Position numbers and translations under genes: made by a program. A stretch of DNA of 64,000 nt from the NCBI GenBank assembly GCA_008508345.1, contig QNGE01003294.1:24110-88109 (forward strand), given 5' to 3'. Numbering within the stretch: position 1 is the first letter of the stretch; every line of letters begins with the position of its first letter. The DNA comes from Paragonimus westermani. Lineage: Eukaryota; Platyhelminthes; Trematoda; Plagiorchiida; Troglotrematidae. The notes under the pieces were generated by a model. The model ran no database searches. It was not told the DNA's origin and saw only the letters and a list, made by a program, of their open reading frames with translations. Shown here in pieces: positions 22,285-32,900 of the stretch.

Positions 22285-22320
22285 TATTTTAACATTTCGT
22301 TTACTCTCATCAGTCGCAAA
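22285..22320 (-). ncRNA. Hammerhead-like motif of PLE-3, split by a family L insertion
   Basis: On the minus strand: stem I TTTGCGA (22320-22314), core CTGATGA (22313-22307), GAGTAAAC (22306-22299) with a G-C closing pair, GAAA (22298-22295), then TGTTAAAATA. The 3' strand of stem I is at 21971-21976, beyond the 303-bp insertion. Stem III has one mismatch. Confidence 0.45.
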
Positions 22321-22428
22321 CGTAAAACATGCCAGTTATATAGACCATACAGGTAAGGACAAACAGGGGTTAGGTACACCTACAACCACGTCAAGTCTTA
22401 TGTTAACGCGAGCGGGACAACCCGATAG

Positions 22429-23165
22429 TTACCTCAAACACTTTTGAATGCATAACGCCGGCTGGTATGCTTGAATGAGCATGGCTTCGCAGAAAGCTAA
22501 CAACTTTGGGTTCGTATTACACAACAGTATCTTGAATGAGTTTAATGGATCAACTTGGCGATCCGTTGCTATGATGTGTTTAGCGATCGATGACCTTGGA
22601 TTCCGAGCCCTCAGTGCACCAAGTTGAGGCTGGTGCGTCATCAGTTGTTTCAACCATTTCGAGATGTGTTCGGCGACTCGCCGCAATAGCTGTCGATCTG
22701 TTCTGCCTATATAAACGTGACTGCAACTGAAAATGAACTGGTACACAACACGGGAGACAGAAGAGTTTAGCAAGTTACTTTTGCGATTGCCGAGAACTGG
22801 TCCTCTGGTGGTTTGAAATAAGCGCAACTACGCAGTCACATACGTTCAGGCCAGAGCAGACTAACTTTTGCCTTATTTCGTTGGCTAGATGGTCACCTTC
22901 GAATGGTAAGAATAGAAAACCACCCTTCTTCTGGGCCGTGGGTGTGGGATCAGTGCTCTTCTTCACCGTATTATGTACCTCGATGAATTTATCGGGGTAT
23001 CCATTTGCTAGTAAAATTTTCCTCATCAACTCTCGTTCTGTCTGCCGTGTGTCAGGAGTACAAATACGACTAGCTCTATGAAACAGCGTCTTAACCGAAA
23101 CCCGTTTGTATGCAATAGGAGCAGAGCTGGAAAAATGGAGATATTGACCACCCCATTTCGCTTTG
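22429..23165 (-). pseudogene. PLE-3 reverse transcriptase thumb and GIY-YIG endonuclease
   Basis: From 23155 to 23040 the translation includes GGQYLHFSSSAPIAYKRVSV, the block that follows the palm in PLE RTs. Next comes ELMRKILLANGYPDKFIEV at about 23040-22985. A frame change leads to the 132-codon frame 22827-22429, with the endonuclease signature SCSHVYIGRTDRQLLRRVAE and a downstream conserved AEHISKWL segment. GIY-YIG nucleases of PLEs nick DNA for target-primed reverse transcription. The frame break near 22800 and the missing palm make this non-functional, although the endonuclease frame itself is open. Confidence 0.8.
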
Positions 23166-25549
23166 AGGTGGTCTTGCTAGCTTTCCTACACGTCTTCAGT
23201 TAGTCGGACAACATGGAGAGTATGGTCGGTGAAATTGCACTGCTTAAGTAAGTTTGAAGCTGATATGGGTTAGCTTCTGCAAGAAATATACCCTTTTTAT
23301 CGTGTCCAGCCAAGGAAGATTAATTTCAAAACAACTAGGAAGGTGGCATTTACTTTGCGTCCGTACGTTGACCAAGCTAATTGTGAATTCCATCTTCTAG
23401 ACGGTGATAAGATGGTAGCAGAAATGTTTTTAGTAGCGTGTTCTGTTGCCGCCACTGTAGGGTTACTGAAGTGACATCAACATAACGTTGGACACCATGG
23501 TTAGCTGAAGTCGAACTCGGACACCACTGTTGATATCAACCACGAAATACTCGGATTTCTGCTGACATCAGCTTTCCACTTGACAGCGATTGCCCTGATC
23601 TTGTATTATTTTGCTCTCTGTTGACCGTTGCACTGCTTGAAGGTTGGTCTGTGTTAACTTCGTAATCGACAGTTGCAGCCGCGGTCACATTTGTTACGAC
23701 TGTATTCCTGTGGGAGTAGTACATGGAGTAGTATCACCCTCTGTAGTCAACGGCATCTATGAGGCCTTACTTGGCTGCATTGTTCAGGTTTGTCGTGCTA
23801 TGCTTTCGGGCTGCTTGGAGTAGCTACGCAAGCGGAAACAAAGGGTTGGTAAAGCGATGATTGTTTTTGTTTCATGATCACGTTTTTTGACAGGGAATCG
23901 ACATTCTGTTGTGGTTGCTTGGGAAACGGTTTCTGAGTTCCGTGTGCTCATGTTCCAAATCTCAGCACGTCAGTCTGCATTCCGAGCTAGCTGGGGCTCA
24001 TAATCGGAGACTAGGCGCTTAGCTGGATCATCGATTATGATTAAGCGTTTGAAGTACTCATTTCCCACAGTTAGTGGGATCACATAAGCCATGAAGTCAG
24101 CCTTCATTCTGCGTCACTTTCTGGCATTGATATCTGTGTTCTATCTCGGTGGTGCTTGCGTGTCGCAACCTGGATGTGGATTGACTGGCCAAGTGACTAA
24201 GCGACAAAATGCAATTTTGCTGACCAACGATGGTGCCAGTTTGTTGTGTTTCGTTCGGCTAAAGGCTTTTCTTGTCTATTTCCGTGTATGTGACGTGTTT
24301 ACATCCACGAGAATACTTGACCTATTTGAGTGTGTTGGCTTCATATGTATGTGGCTGTCGAGCTGTGTGCAGCTATTGAAATTTAATTGTTAGTTATGGT
24401 CGGTATTATTTCACGTATATATGCGCTCATGGAGCCTGGCTAAGTTGTCTTCAGCCCATCTGCTGTTTTGCGATGCAGGCTATTGAGCCAAACAGGTCCA
24501 ACAGTTCTTCCGTCTAGGTCAAGCGTCCTGGTAGTATCCCAAGCTCATATAAACAACGGTGATACAACATAAATCAAACGGGATACTGGCGGGTAGTTTG
24601 GGTCGTCCTATTTGCTGCTTCCGGGTTGCCGGATAGGCATATATATGGTACTGTCAAACTGTCTACCAATTAACTCCACCAAAAATCCTAGAGCAGATAT
24701 AGCTCGCACAAGTCCCAGTAATACAGCTTTTAACCTGAAACACGCGGGGACGCAAGGCGCCGTTCTTTGGGACGTGACTTGCACATACCCTGTTAGATCA
24801 ATTCAGCACCGGGCGATCAGGATGTCACACTTCACCGGTCGCCGTCGAACTGAGCCGTGACGGCCTCGATGTGTGAGCCTTGGATGAAACAAGACAAGTC
24901 AAAGTAATCTCCGAGATGATGATGCTAGATACACATTCTACTGGATAACTTATCCGGCAGACAGTGCTCGGGAGCATCATGTCTGTTTCGCAGTGATTGA
25001 CCGCACCACTTCCTTGATAAGAAATGAGCCGTGTGGCAGCAATCATCAAATCATATCCATGTGGCCACGACTCGGTCAAGGTAAGTCTGCCGCATTTGTT
25101 GGTTTTTATGGTCCAACCATGTTTCTCACCGACAATACAGAGGTCGGCTGTTTGTTTTGAGTGACTTGAAAGCTCTAGTTGGATACGACTTCGTAGCTTG
25201 ATTGGGAGTCCTCAGACCTCACGAGTTGGCTATCACAAACATCTTATTTCGGTTGAGTGCGAGCGATATCGCGGCGTGGACTCACTCACGAAGGGGTCAT
25301 CACCACTTTCCTGATTACTTGATCGTGCGACATTCGCGAAGGGTGTGTCAAGTGATTGAAGCAGGAAACTAGATGTAGTTCGGATCATATACTAGTCAAG
25401 AGCGAATTGTTTGTTCACGTTTGCAAGTCTGTTTATTGTAGTTCGCTCGGGCGACGGTAGAAACTGTAAGTTAATCGGCTGCAGAATACTAGGACGAGGA
25501 CCATCTTTCGAAGTGCAGCTGCCGTTCTCCTGAAAGCTGTTGTGATATC
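23166..25549. other. No gene recognised
   Basis: About 2.4 kb. At 24091 an ATG frame of 100 codons starts with a hydrophobic, signal-peptide-like stretch (MKSAFILRHFLALISVFYLG), but no downstream exon or domain supports a gene. Nothing else stands out. Confidence 0.25.
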
Positions 25550-25853
25550 TGTAGTGAGGATGAAAGTTAGCACCATACTACTTACACCTCCATTACTCAG
25601 TAGTGAAGCAGGAGCATGGATTTTGACATTGAAGTAGCCTGAGAAATAATACAAGAAGAACCATTGAATAGAAGTATGGCATGGAATAGTTCTTGGTACA
25701 TAAAGGAACTGGCTTCCATGGCAACCGCGATTTCCTGGGACCAGTGTGATACGTAGTTGAGTGTGTTTGTTTGTGATCGTTGAAGCACATAACCCATGTA
25801 CTGGCTTTCTGAATAAACAGCCTTTGCGCCATCCACGTTATTGGCCCATAACA
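25550..25853 (+). mobile_element. Solo-LTR-like repeat, family L
   Basis: Starts TGTAGTGAGGATG and ends GCCCATAACA, with AATAAA at about 25811. No TSD is visible. It ends immediately before the LINE remnant. Confidence 0.7.
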
Positions 25854-25869
25854 GAATTCACCACCCCGA

Positions 25870-27122
25870 TGGTATGCGACAACACCTCCAAGAGCTTATC
25901 ACAGCAGCAGCCATCTAGTCGGTCGGTGTCGAGTACCAGAAACGACTGGACTGCTTCGACAACGACAATGTAGCTATCTCCAAACTGATAACAGAGAACA
26001 GCGCAGTGTTTCCCATTTCCGTAATGAACCCGGACATTGAGAACGGAAAAGACACATTCTAGAGTATTCACCGTCAACTCACCGAAAGTCCTTGCCGAAT
26101 CAAGGCGATTGGTGGAAAAGCGAGGTGAGCTGATTTAGGGCTAAGCCGACTGCCGACAACACACGATTTTCTACTATCCGCTGAAAGCGAATTTTGGCCC
26201 ATTCGTCCAGTCTACTAAGGGGCTGATTGGTGGGGATATCACAAAAGTTTGACGGACTACTACACCGTCCTGCTATCAATGGTTGGGAGAATGTGAACGA
26301 CTTGCTACAGAAAGATGTTAATGTTTCATTTTTTCTCCTCCCGGATTTGATATAGGTGTAAAGAGTTCTTGGACAACCTCGGAACGGAAATACTGTAGGT
26401 GAGGATGGATTGGTAAATGAAATTCTGAAGCACGGCGATCCAATTTAGAATTTGCCTTGTTCAAGTTGGTCAATTTCATCTGGGAACATAAAGCCACCTC
26501 TCAAGAGTTCAAGAGTGGCCTGGTCGTAACTTCGTACAAAGGCAAGGGTAGCAGGCGATCCACCGACAATTATAAAAGTATCAGTCATCCGAGCTGCGCT
26601 GTAAATTTGCTTGCAAGTATCCTGCTGAGCCGGAACAATGTGGAAGTTTGGAAATCCAATGTTCCCGAGGAGCAGCGTGGATTCCGGTGACGATGTCCGA
26701 TGGTCGACAGATCCAGGATGAGTGTCGTGAATGCAGCCTGCCGCTGTATGCTCACTTCGTGGATTTCACCAAAACCCTTGCTTCTGTATGTCGTGAAGCC
26801 TTGTGGACGGTGCTTGGTATGCTTGGTTGTCCAGGTAAGTTCGTCAATTTGGTTAGAATGTTGCGTGTGGTTGTGTAGACGAGGATGCAGTCGTGTGAAC
26901 AGACCTCTGACGATTTTGACATTGTTACTGGCGTGAAGCAATGCTGTGTTCTAGCCCCAACTCTATTCAGTGTATATTTGACTGCAACGCTCACAATTGA
27001 TCTCTAGAGCTCTGATAACGGTGTTGAGTTTGAAGGTCGCACAGACGGCCGCTTGCTGAATATTCGCTATTTCGGCGCCCTAATTCGGCCACGTAATCAG
27101 ACAATGCGCACGTTGTATTCCC

Positions 27123-27190
<68 letters not shown>

Positions 27191-27935
27191 GGCTATTTGC
27201 ACATAGAAGGGACAAACTTGAGCGACTGACCACGGTTTTTGAGACCGCGGCATCCAAATTTGGCGTGGCTGTCAACACACGTAAAACATTATTTTTCTTT
27301 CTGCCTCTTCTGAGCAGAGATGCTGTGCCTTCATTTGGCATTTGCATCAATAAGGACAATGTAAATGGCTGTGCAGACTTCTGTTACTTGGGTAGCAATC
27401 TGTCGACTGATCTGTCTGCGGATTGCGAGCCACTAGTCAGTGCGAGGAGGACTTGTGCTGTTTTCGGACCTCCCAAAAGGCGTTTCTGGGAAAATTACAG
27501 TATGAGAATGAAAACCAAGTTGTCAATACACAGCTCAGTGGTGCTATTTACTCTATTTTACCGTATTGAACGTTGTGTACCGGAATGTGTGGTGTCTAGG
27601 CCGTCTTCATTTGTAATATATAGGGTGCATCCTTTGTATTCGGTAGCCCTAGATGTTTCAGAAAACTTGGCCAAGTTGATGAGCGGACATGAACGGGATT
27701 AGAGTCATGTTGATGCACAATCAATTTTGTTGGTTGTAATACCTCTGTACAATCAGTGGTGACCGGATTGCTAAGCAACTGCTGTACAGACAATTCAAAG
27801 CAGGTATACGAAACCCTGGTGTTCAAGGAGTGACATATCTGGATGTTGTCCAAATAATTCTTTTGCGTTCTACTATTGGTTTTAATCTTCAGAGAACTTA
27901 GTCTTGAACCGGACTATCTGGAGTAATACGATCTG
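25870..27935 (+). pseudogene. Non-LTR retrotransposon (LINE) reverse transcriptase, decayed, with a (GAT)22 in the active site
   Basis: Successive plus-strand frames give the linker FDNDNVAISKLITEN (about 25950-25995), GEDGLVNEILKHGDP (about 26400-26445), then FKSGLVVTSYKGKG...STDNYKSIS and VPEEQRGFR (26500-26690). Further on are LYAHFVDFTKTLASVCREA (about 26750), GCPGKFVNLVRML, VTGVKQCCVLAPTLFSVYL (about 26925-26980), the active-site region at 27110-27190, SKFGVAVNTRKTL (about 27250-27290) and CYLGSNLSTDL (about 27380-27410). This is the order of an RTE/CR1-like RT. A post-RT tail DRIAKQLLYRQFKAGIRN is near 27762-27815. Many frameshifts and stops are present, so it is inactive. Confidence 0.8.
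27124..27189 (+). repeat. (GAT)22 microsatellite inside the LINE catalytic site
   Basis: Twenty-two uninterrupted GAT units. In the frame that continues into the downstream LINE homology they code for Asp, preceded by Phe-Pro and followed by GLFAHRRDKLERLTTVFETA. They sit exactly where the family has its F/Y-A-D-D catalytic box, so the repeat probably grew from the two GAT codons. Confidence 0.9.
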
Positions 27936-28940
27936 AACAGATGTCGGGAAATTGAATGAACAATAGCTGTTTGGCCACGAATTCATACGCGCTGTATACA
28001 AAGGGACCATAGGTGCCATGGGTTGAGGTGAAATGACTATAAGGAGTTGCGATGATTGCGGCAGTCAATGCGTTGATTGTCTCGACGACCTAATAAATCA
28101 TCGATTCACTCAGAGTGAGAAGTCGGCGAAGAGATGATAAGTTCGTTGGGCTTATGTAGATTATGCCAGCTATATTGCATTTCATTCGCGCGTGCCAGCT
28201 AAGGACCGCCGTCGCTTGGTAAACCATTCGTTCGCTTTTCCAGAAACCTGCGTCACCATGGCCTTCTACTTTTCTTTTTTTCATCTTCTTTAGTGCATTG
28301 CATGGTGAACGACTTGTTTTACTAATAAGTAGTTTGGCAGATTGGATGATATAAGTGAGATCCCGTTTTAAAAAACACGGTTTCGGGTGAATTCAGCCAG
28401 TGACAGAAACAACGTGTCCAAACGTAGCAAGCGTTCTGCCGGCTGAACTGCCAAGCCTTGCTGGGATCCTGGAAATTTCACTTTTGGAATCTGCTACCTA
28501 TCAGTCCCGGTTTCTCATATGGAGTCTGCCAAGTGGTCCAGAAGATCGACTACCCCTGCAGGATTTCCTGAACAGATCATACTGAAATCCATCAACACCT
28601 TCTGGGTTTTCTCAACTGCAACAGGAACCTAGTAGAAAACTGCATAGATTCGTTTCACTACTGACCTTTGTTTTGCGTCAGTGCAGTAACAGTTCAGTTT
28701 CCTAGAAGAAACTTCAACAGGTTCTTTTGACCCATTAGATAATTTCCGAAGTAGTATACTCAGGGTCTCGAGAATCATTGACGTAGGAAGATTCTTGTAA
28801 GTTGTCCAGGGACCGTGAATGTGATGTCCCCTAAGTAAGTGTCGATAGTCACGAGCAAACCTAATGGTTTGTCCCCAACGGGCCGCACACGGGTGTCCAT
28901 CCAAAATTTTTTTGTCATATGCCGATTCCTTGCTGACGAA
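27936..28940. other. No gene recognised
   Basis: Short frames only, including about 61 codons (plus) at 28400-28585 and about 91 codons (minus) at 28629-28904. I recognise neither. Confidence 0.3.
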
Positions 28941-29090
28941 TTATTGTGTAAGCCGTTACCGCTGTGACAGCCAACAACATCGGGCCAACTGTAAAACATG
29001 TGCATTCACTGTCACTTACTGTTTGTACGGTCTGGTCATTTTGCTAGGAAGTGTCGTACACGCACTGTCGCAAAACGAACAATACATGAC
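28940..29090 (+). pseudogene. Possible gypsy gag zinc-knuckle remnant
   Basis: Two plus-strand frames together show YRCDSQQHRANCKTC and then VRSGHFARKCRTR. This resembles the double CCHC-type knuckle at the end of a gypsy gag. One Cys is missing from the second knuckle and the frame changes between them. Confidence 0.45.
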
Positions 29091-29759
29091 CCGATTAAGT
29101 TTTCTCGAATAAATCAGATGCAGGAACTACTTATTCAGCGTTGTAGCACCAGCTTTATACAAACATTTCTTCGATCGAACAAGAGCGGCATCTTTCTGAC
29201 AATCGAATAGTTTTCGTCGAACCCCGCATTCAAATATTATCGCTTCGGATAGAAATAGACTCAACATCTTACAACGTGTTTATTTCACATTATTTTACGA
29301 CCATTATTTTGATACCTTTCGAATTTATTGGAATAACACCGGGCATGTTCGGGGATATACATATATCACGTTATCCCTAAGTGGTAGACCCAACAGCACT
29401 GCAGCATCCTACGTTTCACACAGAACCAGCAAACCACTCTTGAGATGGAGTCCAATGGTTTCTCCAAAGGTTACACCATGCCTGAAATGATATACAATAG
29501 GTAACATTCAGACAGGTTTCCTCAATTCGCTTCCTATGAATTTGGTGCGTGATAATATAGGAATAATTCCTACAACTGGAAGTCGAGTTTACTCATTTCA
29601 CTGCATCGAAGCTACGGTAGATACCACTGTCCACCCGAGGGCTATCATTACCGCCCTCCAAAAATTGATTGCAGATGATCCGATTGAGCCTAGTTATTGC
29701 TCATAGTAAGTTCACTCGTCGGTCGCAGATCTAATAAAGGAAGGAACTATGCTTGTCTA
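29091..29759. other. No gene recognised
   Basis: AT-rich sequence leading up to the intact gypsy. The five bases 29755-29759 (gtcta) form the left side of its near-perfect TSD. Confidence 0.3.
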
Positions 29760-29916
29760 TGTGGTGGAGTGCAGCCAATCGCGTACGCCATATTTGCATT
29801 GGCCAATCAGATTGTTTGACATTGACCTATATCTATGGTATCGATACCAGACTAGATGAGATGTTGTGCGTGATGTAGTGACTACACATCTTGCTCTGAA
29901 CCTGACTTGTTCTACA
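29760..29916 (+). repeat. 5' LTR of the intact gypsy
   Basis: Starts TGTGGTGGAG and ends TTCTACA. It contains 'tggccaatcag', a CCAAT-type segment, and 'cctatatctatgg', a possible TATA-like site. Their promoter role is inferred. Confidence 0.95.
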
Positions 29917-29934
29917 TGGTGACAGGGATGAAGA
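29917..29934 (+). promoter_or_regulatory. Candidate tRNA primer-binding site
   Basis: TGGTGACAGGGATGAAG directly abuts the LTR. The TGG start matches the CCA end of a tRNA. I did not identify which tRNA. Confidence 0.5.
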
Positions 29935-29960
29935 ACCTGGACTGATTGGGTGTGAGCCCA

Positions 29961-32900
29961 ATGGCGGGATTGAATCTCCGACCACCGCCCCAGATGAACA
30001 TGAATGAGGATGAAGGACTTCCAGAAAGATGGAAAATGTGGAAGTTGCAATTTCAAGATTTCCGCACGCTAGCTCGACTGTCGTCAGCCGAGAAGGAGTT
30101 TCAGATGGCGATGTTTCGACATGCCATCGGAGAGCAGGCCGTCCGCTGCATTAACACATTTCCGTATGAGGCAGACGAAGACCCAGAAGACTGGGAAAAC
30201 GTGATGAAGAAATTAGAATGTTATTGTTTGGGATTTACGAACGACACTTTCGAAAGATATAAATTTAATTGCCGCGTCCAAGAACCTGGGGAATCCGTAG
30301 ATCAATTTATTCAAGCTCTGAGATCCATGGCCACAACGTGCGGTTTCTGTAACTGCATGCATGACAAACTGATCAAAGATAGGTTAATTATCGGAATGAG
30401 AAACGGCAATTTGACCAAGAGAATGTTGAGGGATCCTCAGTTGACGCTCAAACAATGCACTGACATGTGTCGAAGTGAAGAGGCAGCCGACAGAAAGGCC
30501 GAAGCCCTCAAAATTCACTCGACAGAGGATGTCAATCGCGTGATGGTCAAAGAACCAAGAAACCCTCCAGCAGGCTGCACTTTCTGCGGAAGAACCCATG
30601 GCTTCAAGAAAGAACAATGTCCAGCCTGGCGGAAAATTTGCACAAAGTGCGGTAAAGCGAATCACTTCTCTGTTTGCTGCAAGAGTGGTCCAGGTGTGAC
30701 AAAGGCAACTCAGCCTAGAAGGTACTCAGTGTGTGCGGTTGGAGTGAACGAACCGCACCAGGGTATACGATCTGCCGAAATTGAACTGAATGGGATAACA
30801 ATAAACTTCCAGGTGGACTCAGGTGCAGGTGTCAATCTCGTCCCTCGGTCCTGCGTCCCAAACGAACCACTGACGAATACGAACCTCGTGCTTCAGATGT
30901 GGAATGGAACAACGGTGACACCTACAGGGAAGTTTACAGCAATCTTACGCAACCCTAATAATGACAAACGTATCGAACAAGTTTTGTTTGTGGTCAAAGA
31001 AAATTTCCCACCCCTTCTTGGAATTGAAGCAATCGAAGCGCTGGAATTGGTAACATTTAACTGGGTACATAACGTAACCTCGCCATTGACCAACATGTGT
31101 CTAAAATACTCCAGTGTTTTTGATGGTACTTTGGGAACCTTTCCAGGAGTCTGTAAGTTGAGCATCGATTCAGACGCGAAACCAGTCGTGTTACCCATTC
31201 GTCGTTTGCCACTTTCCGTAAAAGAGACATTTGAAAAGGAACTCATACGGCTGACAGATCTAGGAGTAATACAGCAAGTAGACGAGCCAACCGATTGGGT
31301 TAGTCAGGTCGCTATAGCCAGCAAGAAATCCGGCGAATTGAGAATTTGCATCGACCCGAAACCATTAAACGCAGCATTAAGAAGGGAGTATTTTCGACTT
31401 CCCTTATTGGAAGACATTCTTCCTCAGCTAACCGGCGCTTGTTTTTTTACCAAGGTAGATTTGTCCTCTGCTTTCTGGCATGTAAAACTGGACGAACAGT
31501 CCAGTTTGTTAACGACATTTGGGACACCTTTTGGTCGTTTCCGTTGGCTTCGTCTACCGTTCGGATTGAAAGTCTCCAGCGAAATATTCCAAAAACGACT
31601 AATCCAAGCGATTGAGAACCTACCCGGTGTCATGTGCATAGCTGACGATGTTTTGATCCACGGTCGTACCAAAGTCGAACACGACAAAAATCTGGAACTC
31701 TTTTTAGCTAGATGCCAACGGGTTGGCATCAAGCTCAAACAAGAGAAAATCGAATATTGTACCAACGAGGTTACTTTCCATGGACACGTTTTATCCAGAG
31801 AAGGAATCAAGCCGGATCCAGCAAAAATCGGTGCAATAGTGAATATGGAACACCCAAGGGATGTGAAAGGTATTGCTCGTTTCAATGGAATGATTAACTA
31901 CCTGAGTCGATTTCTGCCCTGTTTGGCTCAAATCATGGAGCCCATCAGGCTACTGACCCACAAGGATACGCCATGGGTGTGGGGAGAGGAACAGGAGCGG
32001 GCGTGGAAACATATCAAGCAACTAATCGTCAAAGCTCCTGTATTACGTTACTATGATTCACGTCTGCCGTTAGTGATACAATGTGACAGCAGCCAAAACG
32101 GGATTGGAGCAGTTCTCATGCAGAACGGACAGCCGATTGATTTCCGAAGTCGAACCATGAGTAGCGCCGAGACCCGATATGCACAAATCGAAAAGGAACT
32201 GCTGGCGGTGGTCTTTGCAATGGAAAAATTCAACGATTACACATTTGGGAGAAAAACTATCGTCCAAACCGACCATAAACCATTGACAACTATCGTAAAA
32301 AAGCCTCTGGATAAGGCGCCACGCCGTTTGCAGGCAATGCTGGTACGCCTACAGAAGTACAATTTCGAGATCGGATACACTCCTGGAAAGAACATGGTAC
32401 TGGCGGATACACTATCGCGAGCCCCACTGGCAACAGAAGAAGACAACTGCACCGGATACGAACAAGTACACCTAACGCTCGCGGAATCAGACTCGCGGTT
32501 ACCACGAATAAGGCAGACGTTTGCCGATGACGAAGAGATGGAGAAGCTCGAAGAGCAAATCAGAAACGGCTGGCCCGACAACGCACGACAAGTGAGTGAA
32601 ATCATTCGTCCTTATTTCAAGGTCCGGGATGAGTTGACCACAGAAAACGGTCTTGTGTTCCGTGGAGAACGGTTGATTATTCCACGAGCTGCCAGAAAAC
32701 TCACTATGCAAGAAATACATCGTTCGCACCTCGGTGTGCGTAGTTGTACGAGACGCGCTAAGGATACCGTATACTGGCCAGGCATGACTAGTCATATCAA
32801 GGATTTTGTTTCAACCTGTATGGTCTGCAAGCAGTACGGGACTCGACAGCCAAAGGAGCCTATGGTGTGCCGCTCAGTCCCCAAGCGACCTTGGCAACAC

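Larger units (their letters stand above)
22284..23165 (-). mobile_element. Penelope-like element 3' portion (PLE-3)
   Basis: Minus-strand order: RT thumb, linker, GIY-YIG endonuclease, then the 3' terminal repeat holding the hammerhead-like motif. The element appears truncated 5' of the thumb at about 23165. It continues past 22284 to about 21918 on the far side of the family L insertion. Confidence 0.75.

Noticed and set aside
24091..24393. Secreted protein with a signal peptide
   Set aside because: A hydrophobic N-terminus alone is weak; no mature domain, acceptor or donor supports it.
26991..27359. Minus-strand 122-codon frame with a long poly-Ser run
   Set aside because: It is the antisense reading of the (GAT)22 microsatellite inside the LINE.
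29946..29960. TTG start for the gypsy polyprotein
   Set aside because: Eukaryotic initiation is expected at the in-frame ATG at 29961.
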